Shown piece after piece: positions 62,917-64,000 of a DNA stretch of 64,000 nt. This stretch comes from Lewinellaceae bacterium (lineage in GTDB: Bacteria > Bacteroidota > Bacteroidia > Chitinophagales > Saprospiraceae). The notes beneath the pieces were generated by a model. That model was not told the origin of the DNA and made no database searches. It saw only the letters and a program-made list of their open reading frames with translations. The number at the start of each line of letters is the position of its first letter. The first letter of the stretch is position 1. A program made the translations under genes and the position numbers. Where the stretch lies: positions 124,001 to 188,000 of the forward strand of contig JACJYG010000006.1 in assembly GCA_020636215.1 (NCBI GenBank), in the 5' to 3' direction.

Positions 62917-64000
62917 CTAAAACACATACTTTACCTGTGCGCCAACCTCCGTCCGCGCCGGACCGTTGATCTCCTCTGTACCACTTCCGAAGGTGTTTTG
63001 GTTGCTCCAGTAGGTTTGGGCAAAACGAGCTTCCAGCGTCAGGTTGCGGATGCCGCGATACCGGAGGTTGAAGTAAAAACGAGTGCCGCGGTTATAGTAT
63101 GCCGGAATGGAAAAGGCGTATAGCAGGGCGTTTTCGTAAGAGTAATAGCGGGCTTCGAAACCGTCGGTATCGAACAAGGCCAGGCGGGTGGTGAAGGAGA
63201 AGGGAAAGCCGATCGGTTTGAAGAGCACATCCTGGTAAAGGACAAATCCACGCTGAATGTTATTGATCTCGTTATCGGAGAAGCCTATGTCGATTCGGCT
63301 CCGCAGTTCCAGCGCTTTGGTCACTTTTTTGGATAAATGCAGTCGGGTTTGGAAGATCCGGTTGGGCAGGGTAAAATTGTTCTTGCCTTCAATTTTGTCG
63401 ATGTTCTGCTCTTTAACTTCATCGCGGATCTCCACGTAAGCTTCCAGGTTGCGCTTGAGGTAGTAGGTCAGGCGGGTGCGGTATTCATAGCCGCGGCTGG
63501 GGGAATCCACATTGAAGCGCAACCAGGGGTGTTGCCAGGCGTCGAAGTAGGCGCTGAGTTTCCAGTGGGGGTGGGGGCGCACTTCCAGGCCCAGGTAAGC
63601 GCCGGTTTCGTTTCGGGCGCCGGCGGTTTCAGCAAAAGGGTTGGGATTAAGCGCCTGGTAATCGCGGGGGAAATGGCGGATGAGCACCGCCAGGTCCACC
63701 TGCTGATTGAGGCCCATGAGCAGGCCATTGAGGGTGGCTATGGCCCCATTGTCGCTGATGGCGGTCTCACCAAAAAAGTTGAAGTTCTGGTAGACAATGG
63801 AGTAGTCGACACTGGCATTGAAGAGCCGGTTGCCGTTGAAGAAAAATTCGTTGTAGGGCTGGGGCCGGGGCGTCAGTTCTGCGTCTATCTGTTCATGCAA
63901 AGCATTGAGCGCGATATGGCCGAGCCGGCCTTTCCAGCGCAATCGCGCCCCGAAAGTCATTTGGCCAATGGTGTTCTCGCCGGCAATTTCGGTGGGCGTA
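62917..64000 (-). CDS. Outer-membrane barrel protein, C-terminal part (start outside window)
   Basis: The frame is open to the right edge; about 360 residues are visible, with the internal Met at 63960 not a start (TEIAGENTIGQ precedes it in frame). Strand-like segments (AYLGLEVRPHPHWKLSAYFDAW, YEYRTRLTYYLKRNLEAYVEIRDEV, TRFYFNLRYRGIRNLTLEARFAQTYW) and the end TEVGAQVKYVF predict a barrel. Bacteroidota helix-hairpin-helix (ComEA-like) proteins often end in such a barrel; the missing N-terminus would decide this. Confidence 0.65.
   Translation of the reverse strand, partial: TPTEIAGENTIGQMTFGARLRWKGRLGHIALNALHEQIDAELTPRPQPYNEFFFNGNRLFNASVDYSIVYQNFNFFGETAISDNGAIATLNGLLMGLNQQVDLAVLIRHFPRDYQALNPNPFAETAGARNETGAYLGLEVRPHPHWKLSAYFDAWQHPWLRFNVDSPSRGYEYRTRLTYYLKRNLEAYVEIRDEVKEQNIDKIEGKNNFTLPNRIFQTRLHLSKKVTKALELRSRIDIGFSDNEINNIQRGFVLYQDVLFKPIGFPFSFTTRLALFDTDGFEARYYSYENALLYAFSIPAYYNRGTRFYFNLRYRGIRNLTLEARFAQTYWSNQNTFGSGTEEINGPARTEVGAQVKYVF

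Overview
The window looks like chromosomal DNA of a Bacteroidota bacterium, most likely a Saprospiria (Lewinella/Phaeodactylibacter-like) lineage. Reasons: moderate GC, TAnnTTTG-type -7 promoter elements, a type IX secretion C-terminal sorting domain, a DUF6089-type outer-membrane protein, a phosphate-selective-porin family porin, a metallophosphoesterase/Omp85 fusion and a lone LpxD. No rRNA, tRNA or CRISPR array was seen.

Layout. 0-8.3 kb: end of a metallophosphoesterase-Omp85 protein, a shrunken aminotransferase V pseudogene, a PhyH dioxygenase, DUF2007, overlapping msrB-msrA, an outer-membrane barrel and a CorA transporter. 8.4-26.6 kb: a sulfur island with three CstB-like persulfide dioxygenase-rhodaneses, a fused SoeB-SoeC-like subunit, a cytoplasmic SoeA-like molybdoenzyme, a SulP transporter, tryptophan dioxygenase, an Lrp regulator divergent from a methionine gamma-lyase, an HD protein, a single rhodanese, a CBS protein and a DUF3365 lipoprotein. 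26.6-29.1 kb: short-unit repeat arrays and a DUF255 protein. 29.1-38.7 kb: two same-orientation copies (A and B) of a foldback repeat element flanking a four-gene cassette (T9SS-sorted protein, GH3 glycosidase, LpxD, pirin). 38.7-47 kb: a sortilin-like repeat protein, an ArsA-type ATPase, a stand-alone SecD-head-like protein and a two-component system. 47-49 kb: a putative small RNA and a TIR-like membrane protein. 49-54 kb: a second sulfur group (cysteine dioxygenase-methyltransferase fusion, thioredoxin, two YeeE/YedE half transporters, porin). 54-64 kb: mostly housekeeping genes (metG, DUF1015, a PBP1A-type transglycosylase/transpeptidase) plus small proteins and a partial barrel protein.

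How the genes fit together. I infer a route in which methionine gamma-lyase and cysteine dioxygenase release organic sulfur, the CstB-like enzymes oxidise persulfide to sulfite, the Soe-like complex oxidises sulfite to sulfate with electrons to quinone, and SulP moves sulfate. The strongest new observation is regulatory. Crp/Fnr-type palindromes (nTGA-N6-TCAn) lie upstream of the lyase, the lone rhodanese, two of the three CstB-like genes, the CBS gene, the cysteine dioxygenase fusion and the thioredoxin-YeeE genes. In most cases exactly 22 bases separate them from a TAnnTTTG-like -7 element, which ties the two sulfur groups, 25 kb apart, into one candidate regulon. A second palindrome, ATGAA-N6-TTCAT, precedes CstB-like copies 1 and 2 and the Soe-like operon.

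Other items of note are the foldback element pair with flanking direct repeats, four TCTAA half-sites at an exact 11-bp period just after the histidine kinase gene, and a degenerate TIR-domain protein with two membrane helices.
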